A stretch of DNA of 64,000 nt from Hoeflea marina. GTDB lineage: Bacteria > Pseudomonadota > Alphaproteobacteria > Rhizobiales > Rhizobiaceae. Shown here piece by piece: positions 17,789 to 27,126 of this stretch. The notes below the pieces were generated by a model, which was not told the DNA's origin, did no database searches, and was given only the letters and a program-made list of their open reading frames with translations. The translations under genes and the position numbers were made by a program. Location of the stretch: contig NZ_QGTR01000001.1 of NCBI RefSeq assembly GCF_003182275.1, positions 720,130 to 784,129 of the forward strand, in the 5' to 3' direction. Each line of letters begins with the position of its first letter. Within the stretch, counting starts at the first letter, position 1.

Positions 17789-18118
17789 CTAGGCCAGAAA
17801 GAAGCCGCTCGCAAATGCCAGTTGCAGCACGAGGACTCCCGACATGGCCGACCAGCCCGCGGCCGTCAGCACCATCAGCCCGTAAAGCGCGAGCGATATC
17901 GCCCCGCCACGCCATTTTTCGAACCCGCCGGCGAGCAGCAATCGCGGACCGACGAGTGCGGTCACCAACAGGGCCAGCAGTGGACGGGGACCGAAGCCGG
18001 TACCGTCCAGCGCCAGCCTCCAGCCTGACATCCGCGCCAGTTCCAGGCCGATCCAGGAGGCGGAGAAGCCGGTCATGACCACCAGCAGGCCGAAGGCGAG
18101 ATCGAGGATGTAAACCAT
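17789..18118 (-). CDS. Small integral membrane protein of unknown function
   Basis: A 109-residue protein with about four hydrophobic helices (near residues 3-22, 45-62, 70-88 and 92-108). I do not recognise the family by motif; similar short proteins are found in rhizobia. It is downstream of a rightward/leftward divergent point: the start at 18118 faces the start of the gene at 18222. It lies 54 bases before the carbonic anhydrase gene on the same strand. Confidence 0.55.
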   Translation of the reverse strand: MVYILDLAFGLLVVMTGFSASWIGLELARMSGWRLALDGTGFGPRPLLALLVTALVGPRLLLAGGFEKWRGGAISLALYGLMVLTAAGWSAMSGVLVLQLAFASGFFLA

Positions 18119-18221
18119 TGCTTAACCATGATGGGACAGGATTGCTCACAGGCACCGGCATGCAAGGGCCATGCCGCGCTCCCTGCCCCGAAATGGCACA
18201 TTCACCGCTCCGGATGCCTCG

Positions 18222-18977
18222 ATGACGCAACAGACTCTCAATTATGATCACGCACCGCTGATCTCGTCGCGCTTCATCTGGAAACTCACCGCGGCAATTG
18301 CCCTGGTCTGCGCGCTCATCGTGGCAATCAGCGTGGCCGGCCGGATCATCGGCAGGTCCATCGTCATGGCAGGCCACACCACCGACACCTCGCTGCGCGA
18401 GATCGTCATCGGCAATGACGTGCTGATGCTGCCGGCCAATGTCATCCGGTTTGAATCGCAGCGTGTCTCCGGCGTGCAGAAGTCGGTTGATACCTATTTC
18501 GTCTGGCCTGGAATGAACGGCTACAGCCAGGACCGCCAGCAGGTCTTCAATCAGACCGAATCTGCGGATGGGCTGATCTTCGCCTCCGTCAGCCTGAGCA
18601 CCATGGCAAAGGACATGTCGGGCCGCTTTACGCCGATCTATCGGCGGCTGGTCACCGGCGCGCCTGTGCCCGGTCCGGCCGGGCTGGACTCCTGGCGACT
18701 CAAACCCGGCGCCGGCTACACCAACGAACTGTTGTACGCCGACCGCACCGGCGGCGCGGAGCCCTATGTGGTCAGATGCCTGATCGACGACACGACGGTC
18801 GATCACGATTTCATCACCCGCACCGGATGCCAGCGCGACATCGCTCTGGGAGCCGACCTGTCGGTCAGCTACCGATTTGCCGTCGAGCTGCTGCCGCACT
18901 GGCGTGAGATCGAGAGTGACGTGCGCGCCACCTTCGACGCGGCGCTGATCTCACCCTCCCCGGCAACCAGGCCCTGA
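18222..18977 (+). CDS. Single-pass membrane protein of unknown function
   Basis: A 251-residue protein starting MTQQTLNYDHAP at 18222. One N-terminal transmembrane helix (about residues 20-42, AIALVCALIVAISVAG) anchors a periplasmic domain of ~200 residues with a late cysteine pair (RCLIDD, TGCQRD). No known catalytic motif is seen. Conserved rhizobial proteins of this build lack an assigned role. An in-frame extension to 18171 has no better support. Confidence 0.6.
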   Translation: MTQQTLNYDHAPLISSRFIWKLTAAIALVCALIVAISVAGRIIGRSIVMAGHTTDTSLREIVIGNDVLMLPANVIRFESQRVSGVQKSVDTYFVWPGMNGYSQDRQQVFNQTESADGLIFASVSLSTMAKDMSGRFTPIYRRLVTGAPVPGPAGLDSWRLKPGAGYTNELLYADRTGGAEPYVVRCLIDDTTVDHDFITRTGCQRDIALGADLSVSYRFAVELLPHWREIESDVRATFDAALISPSPATRP

Positions 18978-19046
18978 AGACCGCCGGCCGGGATTCGAAT
19001 GAAAACCGGCCCGAAGATCGGGCCGGCGGGTCGGATGTCGGGCTGC

Positions 19047-19256
19047 TCAGAGATCGACTTCGAGGATGGCCATCGAGAAATTGTAGGACAGGTCACCGTC
19101 CTCGTCGTCGCGGTAGATGATGCCGAGAAACTCCTCCGCGATGTAGACCTCGGCGGAATCGTCCTTGCGCGGACGGGCCTTGATGACCAGCGCCGGGTTG
19201 AGGGTGCGCTTCATATACGCTTCGATCTTCCGGATTTCCTCAGGCTTCACGGGCAT
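19047..19256 (-). CDS. DUF3126 family protein
   Basis: A 69-residue protein starting MPVKPEEIRKIEAYMKRT and ending in a NFSMAILEVDL tail. Length and pattern match DUF3126, a small alphaproteobacterial family of unknown function found next to cysE. It lies 88 bases after the cysE stop on the same strand. The long in-frame extension to 19601 overlaps cysE and is not real. Confidence 0.85.
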   Translation of the reverse strand: MPVKPEEIRKIEAYMKRTLNPALVIKARPRKDDSAEVYIAEEFLGIIYRDDEDGDLSYNFSMAILEVDL

Positions 19257-19344
19257 TCTCCATTCGTTGAATTCAGCCGCTTTTGGCATGGTGATGCCGT
19301 CAATGCAAACCCGGAGAGCGACTTTTGCCCGCTCCCGATCGGCC

Positions 19345-20175
19345 TCAGCCGCAATCCGGTTCGGCGAGCAGCTGATCCATCGAGCGCGACGGTTCCATGC
19401 ATCCGGCCACGCCGACGACGCGTGCCGGCACGCCGGCGACCGTGGTATTGGCCGGCACCGGCTTGAGCACCACCGAGCCTGCGGCGATGCGGCTGCACTT
19501 GCCGATCTCGATATTGCCAAGCACCTTGGCGCCGGCGCCGATGAGCACGCCGTCGCGGATCTTCGGGTGCCGGTCGCCGCCTTCCTTGCCGGTGCCGCCA
19601 AGCGTCACATTCTGCAGGATGGAGACATTGTCGCCGATCGTCGCGGTCATCCCGACCACGAGGCCTGTGGCATGATCGAGGAAGATCCCCTTGCCCATCC
19701 GTGCCGCCGGATTGATGTCGGTCTGGAAGATCTCGGAGGAACGGCTCTGCAGGTAGAGCGCGAAATCGATGCGTCCGCGGTTCCACAGCCAGTGAGCAAG
19801 ACGGTGCGTCTGGATGGCGTGAAAGCCCTTGAAGTAGAGCACGGGCTGGATGAACCGGTCGCAGGCCGGGTCGCGGTCATAGACAGCCTGGATATCGACG
19901 CGCAGAATCCCGCCCCATTCAGGCCAGTCCTCCATCATCTCGTAGAAGGTCTGCCTGAGCAGGTTGGAGGGAACGTCATTGTGATCAAGGCGCTCGCAGA
20001 CACGGTGAATGACCGCCTCCTCGAGCGAGCGCTGGTTGAGGATGGTCGAATAGAGGAAGGCCGCCAGCACGGGGTCCCGACCGGCCGCCAGCTCCGCCTC
20101 GTTCTTGATGCTGTCCCAGATTGGATCCATCGCCTTGACGGCATCTCCGACGCGCAGGCTGCTCTTGACTGACAT
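19345..20175 (-). CDS. cysE: Serine O-acetyltransferase
   Basis: A 276-residue enzyme making O-acetylserine from serine and acetyl-CoA, the committed step of cysteine synthesis. The N-terminal helical domain (DSIKNEAELAA onward) is followed by a left-handed beta-helix; catalytic histidines are His168 in FLDHATG and His203 in GGDRHPKI. The start at 20175 (MSVKSSLRVG) gives normal length. It forms a small unit with the DUF3126 gene and is divergent from the enoyl-CoA hydratase-like gene. Confidence 0.97.
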   Translation of the reverse strand: MSVKSSLRVGDAVKAMDPIWDSIKNEAELAAGRDPVLAAFLYSTILNQRSLEEAVIHRVCERLDHNDVPSNLLRQTFYEMMEDWPEWGGILRVDIQAVYDRDPACDRFIQPVLYFKGFHAIQTHRLAHWLWNRGRIDFALYLQSRSSEIFQTDINPAARMGKGIFLDHATGLVVGMTATIGDNVSILQNVTLGGTGKEGGDRHPKIRDGVLIGAGAKVLGNIEIGKCSRIAAGSVVLKPVPANTTVAGVPARVVGVAGCMEPSRSMDQLLAEPDCG

Positions 20176-20248
20176 TACCGCCTCCGGGGCTGTTTGATTT
20201 CCCTGACAAGATAAGACACAACGGGAAAAAAACAAATGGGTGCACAGA

Positions 20249-21052
20249 ATGTCTCTCCAGCAGGACTTCGCCGATGGTCGCATTGCTTGCAGGGCCATCG
20301 ACGGCATCGGCCGCCTGACGCTCAACCGCCCGGAGCGGCGCAACGCGCTCGATCAGGCGATGTGGGCGGCGATAGGTCCGGCGATCACATGGTTGGCAGC
20401 CGACGGCCATGCTGCCGTGATCATTCTGGAGGGGGCCGGCGGACAGGATTTCTGTTCCGGGGCTGACATTCTGGAATTCGACACGGTCCGTGCCGACGCG
20501 GCGACCGCCCGCGCCTATGAGACCATGAACTCGGAGGCCTTCCGCGCGCTGCGCGAGGCGCCGGTGCCGGTTCTGGCTCTCATTCGCGGCATTTGCTTTG
20601 GCGGCGGCCTCGGGCTGGCGGCGGCCTGCGACCTGCGTCTTGCCGATTCCACGGCGCGTTTCGCCATTCCGGCCGCGCGGCTCGGGCTCGCCTACCCGAT
20701 CGATGCGGTGCCCGACATCGTTGCCGGCCTCGGGGCGCAGCAGGCGCGGCACCTGCTGCTGACGGCGCGCGAAATTGATTCGCGAGCGGCTCTGGCTGCA
20801 GGATTCTTGCTCGAACTTCACCCTCCGGGCCATCTCGATGGGGCGGTGCTGGAAATTGCCCGCAGCATCGTCGGCGCGGCGCCGCTTTCGGTCAGGGCGT
20901 CGCGGATGGCGATTGCCGCGGCGCTTCAGGGCGATGGCGGCCTGGCGGCACAGGCGGCGATGCTGGGCGACGCCACGTTCGAGAGCGCCGATTATGCCGA
21001 AGGCCGCTCCGCGTTCCGCGAGCGCCGCAAGCCTGTCTTTACCGGTCGTTAG
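20249..21052 (+). CDS. Enoyl-CoA hydratase/isomerase family protein (non-canonical active site)
   Basis: A 267-residue crotonase-fold protein. The CoA-binding oxyanion segments are present (FCSGADILEF and RGICFGGGLGLAAACDLRL). The segment that normally holds the first catalytic glutamate reads FAIPAARLGLAYP, with alanine where Glu is expected, and the second glutamate position also differs. It may therefore be an isomerase, dehalogenase- or thioesterase-like member rather than a hydratase. The start at ATG 20249 is preferred to the GTG at 20240. Confidence 0.85.
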   Translation: MSLQQDFADGRIACRAIDGIGRLTLNRPERRNALDQAMWAAIGPAITWLAADGHAAVIILEGAGGQDFCSGADILEFDTVRADAATARAYETMNSEAFRALREAPVPVLALIRGICFGGGLGLAAACDLRLADSTARFAIPAARLGLAYPIDAVPDIVAGLGAQQARHLLLTAREIDSRAALAAGFLLELHPPGHLDGAVLEIARSIVGAAPLSVRASRMAIAAALQGDGGLAAQAAMLGDATFESADYAEGRSAFRERRKPVFTGR

Positions 21053-21058
21053 CGGGCT

Positions 21059-21952
21059 TCAGCGCGACCGTCGCGGCAATGAGTCAAGGAAACCCAGCAC
21101 CGCGGCATTGAAGGCATCGTTGCGATCGCCCGCCACCATGTGGCCCGCGCCGGTAACGTCGACAAAGGTTGCATGCGGCGCCATGGCCAGGAACCCGGCG
21201 ACGGCGTCCTCGGTCACCAGTTCCGACTGCTGGCCGCGCACCAGCAGCGTCGGCAATGTCAGCCCGCGCGCCGCCGCCACCAGGGTCTGTTCGCCGCCGC
21301 CGGAACCGGTGTTGACCGTCCGTGGCCCGTCGATGAAGGCTGGATCCCAGTGCCAGCGATAACGGCCGTCTCCACCGTGCCGCAGATTCTTGGCCAGGCC
21401 CGCCAGTGAACTGGGCCGCTTGCGGTGCGGCAGATAGGCGGCAATGGCGTCGGATGCTTCCTCGAGCGAGGCAAATCCCTCGCGCATGCGCTCGCCCATG
21501 AACCCCTGGACGCGGCTTACCCCGTCGGGATCCATGTTTGGCGTCACATCGACCAACACCAGCCCCGACAAGAGCGTGTTGCCGCCGAGATAGTCGGCCA
21601 TCAGCCCGGCAAGCCCACCGAGCGAGGCGCCGACGAGCACGGGTGCCGCTCCCAAGCGCTCTGTCATGAGGCCCGCCACCGCAATGGCGTCTTCGGCGAA
21701 ATCCTCGATCGCATAAGCGCCCGACGGCACCCAGTCGCTGTCGCCATGCCCGCGCTGGTCCATCGTGACGGCCGCATGGCCGGCCTCGGCGATCATATGG
21801 GCCGCCTTTCCCCAGGCGTGGCGGGTCTGGCCGCCGCCATGCAGCAGCAACACCGGTACGCCGTCTGCGGCGGCATCCGGCATGTAGAGGTCGCCTGCCA
21901 GCCTGTTGCCTGCGGCGCCGTGGAACTCGATCCTGGATGACTGCCGACTCAT
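21059..21952 (-). CDS. Alpha/beta hydrolase
   Basis: A 297-residue alpha/beta-hydrolase with the oxyanion LLLHGGGQTRHAW, the DQRGHGDSDW loop, nucleophile Ser110 in GASLGG and a late His in GAGHMVAGD. The ATGA at 21949-21952 overlaps the stop of the upstream hydrolase gene, so both are made from one message. The ester, lactone or epoxide substrate is unknown. Confidence 0.85.
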   Translation of the reverse strand: MSRQSSRIEFHGAAGNRLAGDLYMPDAAADGVPVLLLHGGGQTRHAWGKAAHMIAEAGHAAVTMDQRGHGDSDWVPSGAYAIEDFAEDAIAVAGLMTERLGAAPVLVGASLGGLAGLMADYLGGNTLLSGLVLVDVTPNMDPDGVSRVQGFMGERMREGFASLEEASDAIAAYLPHRKRPSSLAGLAKNLRHGGDGRYRWHWDPAFIDGPRTVNTGSGGGEQTLVAAARGLTLPTLLVRGQQSELVTEDAVAGFLAMAPHATFVDVTGAGHMVAGDRNDAFNAAVLGFLDSLPRRSR

Positions 21953-22743
21953 CCGACCGTCCCGGCTTCGACGTCCGTGAAGAAGCGCAGCACCTCGGCC
22001 TTGAAGCTGCGGTCGCCGACGGCCAGCATGTGGTCGCGATTGGCGATGTCGAATCCGCGACCATTGGGCAGCATCTCGGCAAGGTCGGTCGCCGCGCCGG
22101 CGATCTCGTCCCTCGTGCCGACCGCCACCAGGATCGGCATGGTCAACCGTGCAAGGTCTGCGCGGTCGATCAGGGTGCGGGACGTGGAAATGCAGGCGGC
22201 AAGCGCCTGTCTGTCACTCTTCGTCTGGTCGGCGAAGGCGCGGAACATGCGGCCGCGCTCGTCAATGACATCGTCGATCGAATCGGCCATGAGCGCGGCG
22301 GCAATCGGGTCCCAGTCGCCGACCCCGTCGATCATTCCGAGACCGAGCCCGCCGAACACCGCGGAGCGGACGAGGTCGGGTCGCGCCAGGGCCAGGAAGG
22401 CCGTGATCCGCGCGCCCATGGAGTATCCCATCACATGCGCATGATCGATGCCGAGCTCGTCGAGGAGGCCCGCGGCATCCGCAGCCATGATCTCCGGCGT
22501 GTAGGCCGCCGCATCATGCGGCTTGTCGGACTGGCCGTGGCCGCGGTTGTCGAGGGCAAGCACCCGATAGCCCGCATCGCCGAGGCTCTTGAACCAGCCC
22601 GGATACACCCAGTTGACATGCGCCGTGGAGGCAAATCCGTGAATGAGCAGCACCGGCACACCATCGGCGTGGCCGCCCTCGTACCAGGTGAGTTCCGTGG
22701 ATCCGGAGGTGAAGCGGTTGGCCTGCAGCTTGTCGAGATTCAT
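21949..22743 (-). CDS. Alpha/beta hydrolase
   Basis: A 264-residue alpha/beta-hydrolase starting MNLDKLQANRF. Family marks are LLIHGFASTAHVNW, LALDNRGHGQSD, Ser108 in GYSMGA and the late IANRDHMLAV with the catalytic His. It is first in a two-gene leftward unit with the hydrolase at 21059-21952. The two proteins share a fold but only modest identity, so they are not a recent duplication. Confidence 0.87.
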   Translation of the reverse strand: MNLDKLQANRFTSGSTELTWYEGGHADGVPVLLIHGFASTAHVNWVYPGWFKSLGDAGYRVLALDNRGHGQSDKPHDAAAYTPEIMAADAAGLLDELGIDHAHVMGYSMGARITAFLALARPDLVRSAVFGGLGLGMIDGVGDWDPIAAALMADSIDDVIDERGRMFRAFADQTKSDRQALAACISTSRTLIDRADLARLTMPILVAVGTRDEIAGAATDLAEMLPNGRGFDIANRDHMLAVGDRSFKAEVLRFFTDVEAGTVG

Positions 22744-22929
22744 GTCGGCTCCTTTGCCCGCCCTGCATACCGCCAATGCCGCCCGACGCAAAACCGTTTG
22801 AGACCGGGGCCGCGCTTTTCCCGCCAGGGAGGCTTGCCTTCGCCAGCATCAGCGACAGAATCGAGCTACACTTTTGCGGTTCCAGCGTATAAGGTCCGCC
22901 GCAACAGCGCGACACAGACGGAGACGAGC

Positions 22930-23175
22930 ATGGCCGGCCACCACATTCCGCACTTCCAGAACGATCAGGGACATCGGGCAATCGAGATCGGCGTGAGGGA
23001 ATTCATGTGCGTGGGCGCCAATTCGCCTTTCGACCATCCGCATGTCTATCTTGACATGGGGGCCGACAGGGAAAAGGTCTGCCCCTACTGCTCGACGCTG
23101 TACCGCTACAATCCGGTCCTCGCCGCCGCGGAAACCAATCCCGAAGGCTGCGTCTTCCACGACCTCGTCGCCTGA
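22930..23175 (+). CDS. Zinc-finger domain-containing protein (zf-CHCC type)
   Basis: An 81-residue protein with one zinc site: Cys27 (EFMCVGA), His36 (FDHPHVY) and Cys51/Cys54 (KVCPYCSTLY). This CHCC pattern is shared with the mitochondrial complex I subunit NDUFS6 and its alphaproteobacterial relatives. The start at 22930 has GGAGACGAGC upstream. It is the first of a rightward pair with the FAD monooxygenase. Confidence 0.9.
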   Translation: MAGHHIPHFQNDQGHRAIEIGVREFMCVGANSPFDHPHVYLDMGADREKVCPYCSTLYRYNPVLAAAETNPEGCVFHDLVA

Positions 23176-23247
23176 CAGATCCGCTCCGGCAATCCGCGCC
23201 GGCGCCGCGATCGTCCGGCTGATCACCAGCGCGATCGGAGTTGATCC

Positions 23248-24432
23248 ATGGCGACTTTGCCGATCACCATCATTGGCGCGGGAATTGGCGGTCTGACGGC
23301 CGCGCTGGCCTTTGCCCGCAAGGGTCACGGGGTGGAGATCGTCGAGCAGGCGGCGGAGCTCAGCGAGGTCGGCGCCGGGCTGCAGGTCTCGCCCAATGCC
23401 AGCCGTGTTCTCGGCGCCCTCGGACTATCTGAAGCGTTGGCCGGCGCGATGCATTGCCCCGGACGCATTGACCTGCGCGACGGGCGAACGCTCTCACCCA
23501 TCGCCCATGTGCCCGCCGGCGACTGGGCCCGGAACCGCTGGGGCGCGCCCTATGGCGTGATGCACCGGGCCGACCTGCACAAGGTTCTCACCGATGCCGT
23601 CATCAGGCATCCGAAGTGTCGGCTGCACATTGGCCGGCGCTTTTCATCCGGCCCGGACGAATCCGTGACTGACGCGCTTGCGGTCATCACCGGCGGCAGG
23701 CCGCAACTGGTGGTGGGCGCCGATGGCGTCTGGTCGGCGGTGCGCCACAGGGTGCCGGGTGCCCTGCCCCCGGTGTTTGCCGGCCAGGTTGCATGGCGCT
23801 TCGTCGTCGACGCGTCCTGCGCCGCGCCCGTGCTCGACGCGGCCAATGTCACTGCCTTTCTTGGGCCGTCCACCCATCTGGTTGCCTATCCGCTCGATCA
23901 CGGGCGGCGAATCAACATGGTGGCCATCGCCGAGGGCAGCGATCCCGGACGGATCTGGGATGGGCGGGAGCGGAGCAATGACAGGGCCGCGCTGCTCGAC
24001 GCCTTTCGTCGCTGGCACCCGGCAATATCCGCCCTGCTGCGCGCCGCACCCCAGATGACCTGCTGGCCGCTCTACGCGGTTCCCGACGGTCGCTGGAGCG
24101 ATGGCGACAGACTTGTTCTGATCGGCGACGCCGCCCACGCCATGACGCCGTTTGCCGCCCAGGGCGCCGCCATGGCCATCGAGGACGGCTTCGAGCTCGC
24201 CGAGGCGGTCGGCGCCGGCGACCTTCCGCTCGGCCCGATCCTGACGGCTTTCGAATCCCGGCGCCGGATCCGCCTCGCTCGCGCCCGCAGCCGCGCGGCC
24301 TTCAACCGCTTCGCCTACCATGCCCGGGGTCCGATCCGCCTCGGCCGCAACCTTGTGCTGGCGCTGAAGTCACCCGAAAGCCTTGGCGCCGATCTCGACT
24401 GGCTCTACGGCCACCGCTCGCCGGGCAGTTGA
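23248..24432 (+). CDS. FAD-dependent monooxygenase (salicylate hydroxylase-like)
   Basis: A 394-residue class A flavoprotein. The Rossmann motif GAGIGGLTAALAFARKGH lies at residues 10-27, a DG motif appears in VVGADGVWSAVRH, and the FAD ribityl-binding GDAAHAMTPFAAQGAAMA follows. It would use NAD(P)H and O2 to hydroxylate an aromatic or heteroaromatic ring. Substrate unknown; no ring-cleavage genes are adjacent. Its 3' end overlaps the convergent gene at 24405 by 28 bases. Confidence 0.9.
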   Translation: MATLPITIIGAGIGGLTAALAFARKGHGVEIVEQAAELSEVGAGLQVSPNASRVLGALGLSEALAGAMHCPGRIDLRDGRTLSPIAHVPAGDWARNRWGAPYGVMHRADLHKVLTDAVIRHPKCRLHIGRRFSSGPDESVTDALAVITGGRPQLVVGADGVWSAVRHRVPGALPPVFAGQVAWRFVVDASCAAPVLDAANVTAFLGPSTHLVAYPLDHGRRINMVAIAEGSDPGRIWDGRERSNDRAALLDAFRRWHPAISALLRAAPQMTCWPLYAVPDGRWSDGDRLVLIGDAAHAMTPFAAQGAAMAIEDGFELAEAVGAGDLPLGPILTAFESRRRIRLARARSRAAFNRFAYHARGPIRLGRNLVLALKSPESLGADLDWLYGHRSPGS

Positions 24433-25139
24433 AGCACGACGTCGTCACCGTTGTGCAGCCGCAGGCTGAACTCCAGCAACTGCGGCAATGGTGTCCACCA
24501 TCCGGTCGATACGCCCGCCATGCGCAGCATGCGCGAGGTCCAGACATTACAGCCGGCCAGTGCGTTGAAATGGCCGATGCCCTCGTAGAAGGCGTCGAAC
24601 TCGCCATAGGACGCGCCGGCAATCGGAACCGGCCGGCCGGCGCCATCGCGCGCGAAGCTAGCCTCGATCCCCGCAATCAACGTCTCGAAGCCGGCCCCGC
24701 TGAGCAAGACCGGCTGCACCGAGGGATGGACGGGATCGATGTCGCCGGCAAGCTCCATGTGCATCACCGACCGGTCGAGCGTCAGCGCGCGCGCCAGAGG
24801 TCCGGGCTTGAGGTCTGACCAGGTCGGCGTGGCGATGTAGAAGCTGCGGCTGCCCCAGCCGGCGACGATCCACGCGACGCCCGGCTGCGCCGGATCGAGG
24901 CCTGCCTCCGCCATGAAGCCGAAACGCGACAGCACGTCGGGATCGGCAGGCAGCGCGATGTCGGAATGGATGTCCGAGGACAGGATAAGGATCATGCGCC
25001 CGCCCGCATGGGCGGCAGCGGCGGACGCGGGTCCGCCCGCAGTCCACGCCGGCCTCGGAAGCAACGTTCCGAGGCCGAGGATGAACAGGATAGCGGCCGG
25101 CACAATGCCGAGGCCGCACAGAAGCCGCTTCAGGCGCAT
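24405..25139 (-). CDS. TIGR02117/DUF2459 family protein
   Basis: A 244-residue protein with an N-terminal signal anchor (CGLGIVPAAILFILGLGTLL). The remaining sequence follows the TIGR02117 pattern: SSDIHSDIALPAD, GWGSRSFYIATPTW and CNVWTSRMLRMAG. The family was named for occurrence near urease genes but has no proven role; there are no urease genes here. Confidence 0.8.
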   Translation of the reverse strand: MRLKRLLCGLGIVPAAILFILGLGTLLPRPAWTAGGPASAAAAHAGGRMILILSSDIHSDIALPADPDVLSRFGFMAEAGLDPAQPGVAWIVAGWGSRSFYIATPTWSDLKPGPLARALTLDRSVMHMELAGDIDPVHPSVQPVLLSGAGFETLIAGIEASFARDGAGRPVPIAGASYGEFDAFYEGIGHFNALAGCNVWTSRMLRMAGVSTGWWTPLPQLLEFSLRLHNGDDVVLQLPGERWP

Positions 25140-25174
25140 CCGGCAGATCCCTTTCGCGCCCCCGCGACGTGCGT

Positions 25175-25975
25175 CTAGTGCAGGATCTGGCTCAGGAACA
25201 GCTTGGTGCGCTCATGCTGCGGATTGTCGAAGAACTCGTCGGGCGCGTTCTGCTCGACGATCTGGCCCTGGTCCATGAAGATGACGCGGTTGGCGACCTG
25301 GCGCGCGAAGCCCATTTCGTGCGTCACGCACAGCATGGTCATCCCTTCCTCGGCCAGACCCACCATGGTGTCGAGCACTTCCTTGATCATTTCCGGATCG
25401 AGCGCCGAGGTCGGTTCGTCAAACAGCATGATGCGCGGATTCATGCACAGCGAGCGAGCGATGGCCACGCGCTGCTGCTGCCCCCCCGAGAGCTGGCCCG
25501 GATATTTGTTGGCCTGCTCGGGGATCTTGACCCGCGTGAGAAAGTGCATGGCCACTTCCTCGGCCTTCTTCTTCGGCATCTTGCGCACCCAGATCGGCGC
25601 CAGCGTGCAGTTCTCGAGGATCGTCAGGTGCGGAAACAGGTTGAAGTGCTGGAACACCATCCCGACTTCGCGCCGAACCTCGTCGATCTTCTTGAGATCG
25701 TTGGTCAGCTCGATGCCGTCGACGATGATCTTGCCCTTCTGGTGTTCTTCCAGACGGTTGATGCAGCGGATCATGGTCGACTTGCCCGAACCGGAAGGTC
25801 CGGCGATGACGATGCGCTCGCCGCGCATGACCTTGAGATTGATGTCGCGAAGGACATGGAAGTCGCCATACCACTTGTTCATCCCGATCAGCTCGATGGC
25901 TACATCGGTATCGGAGACGGTCATTTTGGACGGTTTGACGGCAGCGTCGGCTTTCTGAGCCTTGTTGTCAGCCAT
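25175..25975 (-). CDS. aapP: General L-amino acid ABC transporter, ATP-binding protein
   Basis: A 266-residue ABC ATPase of the polar amino-acid family. Walker A is GPSGSGKST, the Q-loop region is [14 protein letters not shown], the signature is [15 protein letters not shown] and Walker B is [15 protein letters not shown]. It lies 15 bases after aapM and is the last gene of aapJQMP. Energises broad uptake of L-amino acids; in Rhizobium the system is under nitrogen control. Confidence 0.97.
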   Translation of the reverse strand: MADNKAQKADAAVKPSKMTVSDTDVAIELIGMNKWYGDFHVLRDINLKVMRGERIVIAGPSGSGKSTMIRCINRLEEHQKGKIIVDGIELTNDLKKIDEVRREVGMVFQHFNLFPHLTILENCTLAPIWVRKMPKKKAEEVAMHFLTRVKIPEQANKYPGQLSGGQQQRVAIARSLCMNPRIMLFDEPTSALDPEMIKEVLDTMVGLAEEGMTMLCVTHEMGFARQVANRVIFMDQGQIVEQNAPDEFFDNPQHERTKLFLSQILH

Positions 25976-25990
25976 TGTGCTGTTCCCTTG

Positions 25991-27124
25991 TTATCGTTTG
26001 TGGCCGGTATCGAGACGCCGTTCCATATAGGCGGAATAGCGTGACATGCCGAAGCAGAAGATGAAGAAGACGAACGCGGCGAAGACGAAGCCTGTTGCCG
26101 GCGTCACAGGCGAGATCCAGTTGGGGTCGGTCATGTTCTGCTGCACGATTCCCAGGAGGTCGAACAGGCCGATGATGAGCACGAGGCTGGTGTCCTTGAA
26201 CAGGCCGATGAAGGTGTTGACGATGCCGGGGATGACGAGCGTCAATGCCTGCGGCATGGTCACCAGCCGGGTTCCCTGCCAGAAGGTCAGGCCCATGGCG
26301 TTCGCCGCCTCGTACTGACCCTTGGGTATGGCCTGCAGACCACCGCGGATCACTTCGGCCATGTAGGCTGACGAGAACAGCGCCACGCCGATCAGCGCCC
26401 TGAGCAGCTTGTCGAAGCTGACATCGGCGGGCAGGAACAGCGGCAGCATCACCGATGACATGAACAACACCGTGATCAGCGGAACGCCGCGCCAGAACTC
26501 GATGAAGATGATCGAGAACATCTTGATGACCGGCATCTCGGATCGTCGGCCCAGCGCGAGCAGGATACCGAGCGGGAACGATACGACGATGCCGACGATG
26601 GCCACCACCAGTGTCACCAGCAGGCCGCCCCAGCGCGATGTTTCCACCGGCTCAAGGCCGAGCTGGCCGGTGAGCAGGATGAAGGCCAGGATCGGAAAGA
26701 CGATCAGCAGATAAACCGCATTTTCGCGCTTGTAGGGCACGGTCGGCATGGCGATCGGAACGAGGCCGATGATCAGCAGCAAGCCGGTGAGGTTGACGCG
26801 CCAGCGTTCCTCGATCGGATAGCGGCCGTAGATGAACTGGCCGAACTTGGCCTTGACGAAGGCCCAGCAGGCGCCGACTTCCGGCCCGATGCAGTCATCG
26901 CGGCTGGTGCCGTTCCACACCGCGTTGGTGACCGCCCATTTGAAGATCGGCGGCACCACCCACACAAGCAGCAGCAGCACCAGGATCGACAGCACGGAAT
27001 CCCGCGGCGAGGCGAACAGATTGGCCCTCAGCCAGCCTATGACGCCCCTATCGGAGACCGGCGGCGGCATGGTCGGCGCGTTGGCTGCACGGAGGAAAGC
27101 GATCGATTCTTTTTGATTGTCCAT
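25991..27124 (-). CDS. aapM: General L-amino acid ABC transporter, permease AapM
   Basis: A 377-residue inner-membrane permease. The HisM-type core is in the C-terminal half ([11 protein letters not shown]-like EAA region, reading [16 protein letters not shown]), with extra N-terminal helices and a periplasmic insertion typical of AapM. It pairs with AapQ. It starts 2 bases after the aapQ stop. Confidence 0.96.
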   Translation of the reverse strand: MDNQKESIAFLRAANAPTMPPPVSDRGVIGWLRANLFASPRDSVLSILVLLLLVWVVPPIFKWAVTNAVWNGTSRDDCIGPEVGACWAFVKAKFGQFIYGRYPIEERWRVNLTGLLLIIGLVPIAMPTVPYKRENAVYLLIVFPILAFILLTGQLGLEPVETSRWGGLLVTLVVAIVGIVVSFPLGILLALGRRSEMPVIKMFSIIFIEFWRGVPLITVLFMSSVMLPLFLPADVSFDKLLRALIGVALFSSAYMAEVIRGGLQAIPKGQYEAANAMGLTFWQGTRLVTMPQALTLVIPGIVNTFIGLFKDTSLVLIIGLFDLLGIVQQNMTDPNWISPVTPATGFVFAAFVFFIFCFGMSRYSAYMERRLDTGHKR

Positions 27125-27126
27125 GC

